NCBI GenBank assembly: GCA_021817145.1
Contig: JAKAVV010000005.1
Coordinates: forward strand, 32,241 to 96,240
From: a bacterium
GTDB lineage: Bacteria; Vulcanimicrobiota; JABDET01
Direction: 5' to 3'
Length of the DNA stretch: 64,000 bases
Shown: positions 63,035 to 64,000 of the stretch, in pieces
Layout of the letters: every line of letters begins with the position of its first letter
Numbering within the stretch: position 1 is the stretch's first letter
Position numbers and translations under genes: made by a program
Notes under the pieces: generated by a model
Seen by the model: the letters and a program-made list of their open reading frames with translations, nothing else
Databases searched by the model: none
What the model was told of the DNA's origin: nothing

Positions 63035-64000
63035 CTAAAACCAATTTAAAAGCGCCAGGACAGCATCTGGAACAGAGATTAAACTCTTTTTTAACAGCGG
63101 GAAAGCTTTATACTGAACTCCCCAGGGATGCCATTTCACCACTCTAAAATCAAACTGATCGATAGGGTAAAAAACAATGACTGGCTTTTTTAAAATAGAG
63201 GCAAGATGAACAGGACCTCCATCGACCCCTATAAAAATCTGACAAGATTTTAAATAACAGGCATACTGTTCTAAAGAGAGAAGTCCAGGGGCAAGAATTT
63301 TTTTTGAACCATTTTCTTGTCTGAATTCTGAAATCCATTCACTTGCTTTTTTCTCTTCATCTGAAGCATATAAAGTTAGAAGAAAAAAATCGGAATCATG
63401 AGTGAGCAGATCTTTAAAAAATGGGAGCGGATTCTCCGCCCACCGTGATCCCAAATGAATGGCGATGATCTTTGGAGTTTGCAGGCGAGTGTTTTCAGAA
63501 ATCCAGGTTTCAGCCTGAGTCACAGATTTTGCGGAAAGGTTCAGTTCTGGAAAAGAAGGATAAAAAGGGATATTCAACGTAGATAAAATTTTCCCGTAAG
63601 CTTCTAGTTCGTGAATTTTTGAATCCGCTCTACAAACCCAGCAGTGGGTCAAAGCCATCCTGCTCACGAATCGGCAGGACAGCATTTTCTCATGCGCATA
63701 ACCTGCCCTTATTGTTCCTCCAATCTGACGCGCTAATCTATAATATTTTACTGCTGGGGGGAAGCAGAGGGTGATGTCAGGGACAGGGTCGGCTTTGGCA
63801 GTCTTGTTCTTTTCAAAAGTGAACAAGCTCCTTTTTGTCCTCAAAGAAAGCAGTTTGGAAATCTCCGAGATGGATTCAGGGAGATACCAGGTAATTTTGC
63901 TGTTTTTAAAGTGCTGGTTTAAAGAATTTAAGCTGGGTGAAACCAGAAGAAAATCCCCTATGCTTTCAGGAAGAAGGGCTGAAATTCTTGCCGCTTTACT
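63035..64000 (-). CDS. GT9 (ADP-heptose:LPS heptosyltransferase-like), 5' end beyond window
   Basis: The frame is open to the window edge (visible start region ARISALLPESIGDFLLVSPSLN). An internal TTG at 63844 is not the start. The GT-B acceptor domain includes SIGDFLLVSPSLNSL, equivalent to the GD-x-x-x-x-TP loop of WaaC/F. The donor domain has IAIHLGSRW near the hinge and IFIGVDGGPVHLASILKKPVIVFY, the DSGP-H-A motif as DGGPVH. Such enzymes add heptose or related sugars to lipopolysaccharide core at the inner membrane face. Acceptor and donor are not certain. Confidence 0.82.
   Translation of the reverse strand, partial: SKAARISALLPESIGDFLLVSPSLNSLNQHFKNSKITWYLPESISEISKLLSLRTKRSLFTFEKNKTAKADPVPDITLCFPPAVKYYRLARQIGGTIRAGYAHEKMLSCRFVSRMALTHCWVCRADSKIHELEAYGKILSTLNIPFYPSFPELNLSAKSVTQAETWISENTRLQTPKIIAIHLGSRWAENPLPFFKDLLTHDSDFFLLTLYASDEEKKASEWISEFRQENGSKKILAPGLLSLEQYACYLKSCQIFIGVDGGPVHLASILKKPVIVFYPIDQFDFRVVKWHPWGVQYKAFPLLKKSLISVPDAVLALLNWF

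Overview
This 64 kb window is a chromosomal segment of a moderately AT-rich bacterium, by eye about 40-43% GC. It carries core genes (minCDE, lysC, tilS, ftsH, purA, pheST, rplU, ddl, uvrD), so it is not a plasmid or phage. Lipoproteins, Min proteins, a GspF-type secretion gene, an M50/HlyD membrane fusion and a heptosyltransferase-like GT9 enzyme suggest a Gram-negative-type envelope. TTG and GTG starts are frequent and AGGAGG-type ribosome sites are common. I cannot assign a phylum; an uncultured lineage is likely. I see no rRNA, tRNA, CRISPR array or insertion sequence.

Layout. 1-7.4 kb (minus strand): a redox/NO-type set (edge gene, FNR-type reductase, DUF488, Crp/Fnr regulator with no ordinary start codon), the minC-minD-minE operon, an aminotransferase, an 8-oxoguanine-deaminase-like enzyme, and a vapBC pair with a clear promoter and operator. 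7.5-24 kb (plus strand): two exported proteins, then a packed housekeeping run (lysC, tilS, hpt, ftsH, a nuclease-fold-like protein, a second hpt, a zinc-ribbon coiled-coil protein, purA, xer, tsaC, methyltransferase, glycogen synthase, galT, SPOR).

24.1-40.8 kb is a defence island. Its core is a SNF2-type helicase with DUF3883, a DUF1156 DNA methylase and a DUF499 ATPase whose N-terminus carries a HEPN RX4H motif. Inserted among these are a SAMHD1/dGTPase-like HD protein, an ApeA-like HEPN protein, two small unknown genes, an apparently broken antitoxin/PIN toxin pair, an RHH/RelE pair, and an opposite-strand DUF3696-type ATPase coupled to a tiny PIN-like protein. Together they offer DNA modification and remodelling plus possible nucleotide-depletion and RNA-cleavage effectors.

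40.8-48.7 kb returns to housekeeping (uvrD, rplU without rpmA, ddl, treZ, gspF-like, PUR-domain) with a patch of gene remnants at 44.7-45.3 kb. 49.0-53.5 kb holds a second defence locus: a methyltransferase with a DCD (PUA-like) N-terminus, a BsaWI-like restriction enzyme, a Z1-like SF2 ATPase and a frameshifted small protein, with ATGA or 8-nt overlaps at two of the three junctions. 53.9-64 kb is ordinary: pterin dehydratase, an SDR, pheST behind a leader with a YqzL-like mini-ORF and a terminator-like hairpin, a GNAT, a PqqD/M50/HlyD fusion, a DUF6922-like protein and an edge-truncated GT9 enzyme.

The strongest candidates for something new are the composite 24-41 kb island and the DCD-methylase/BsaWI/Z1 locus.
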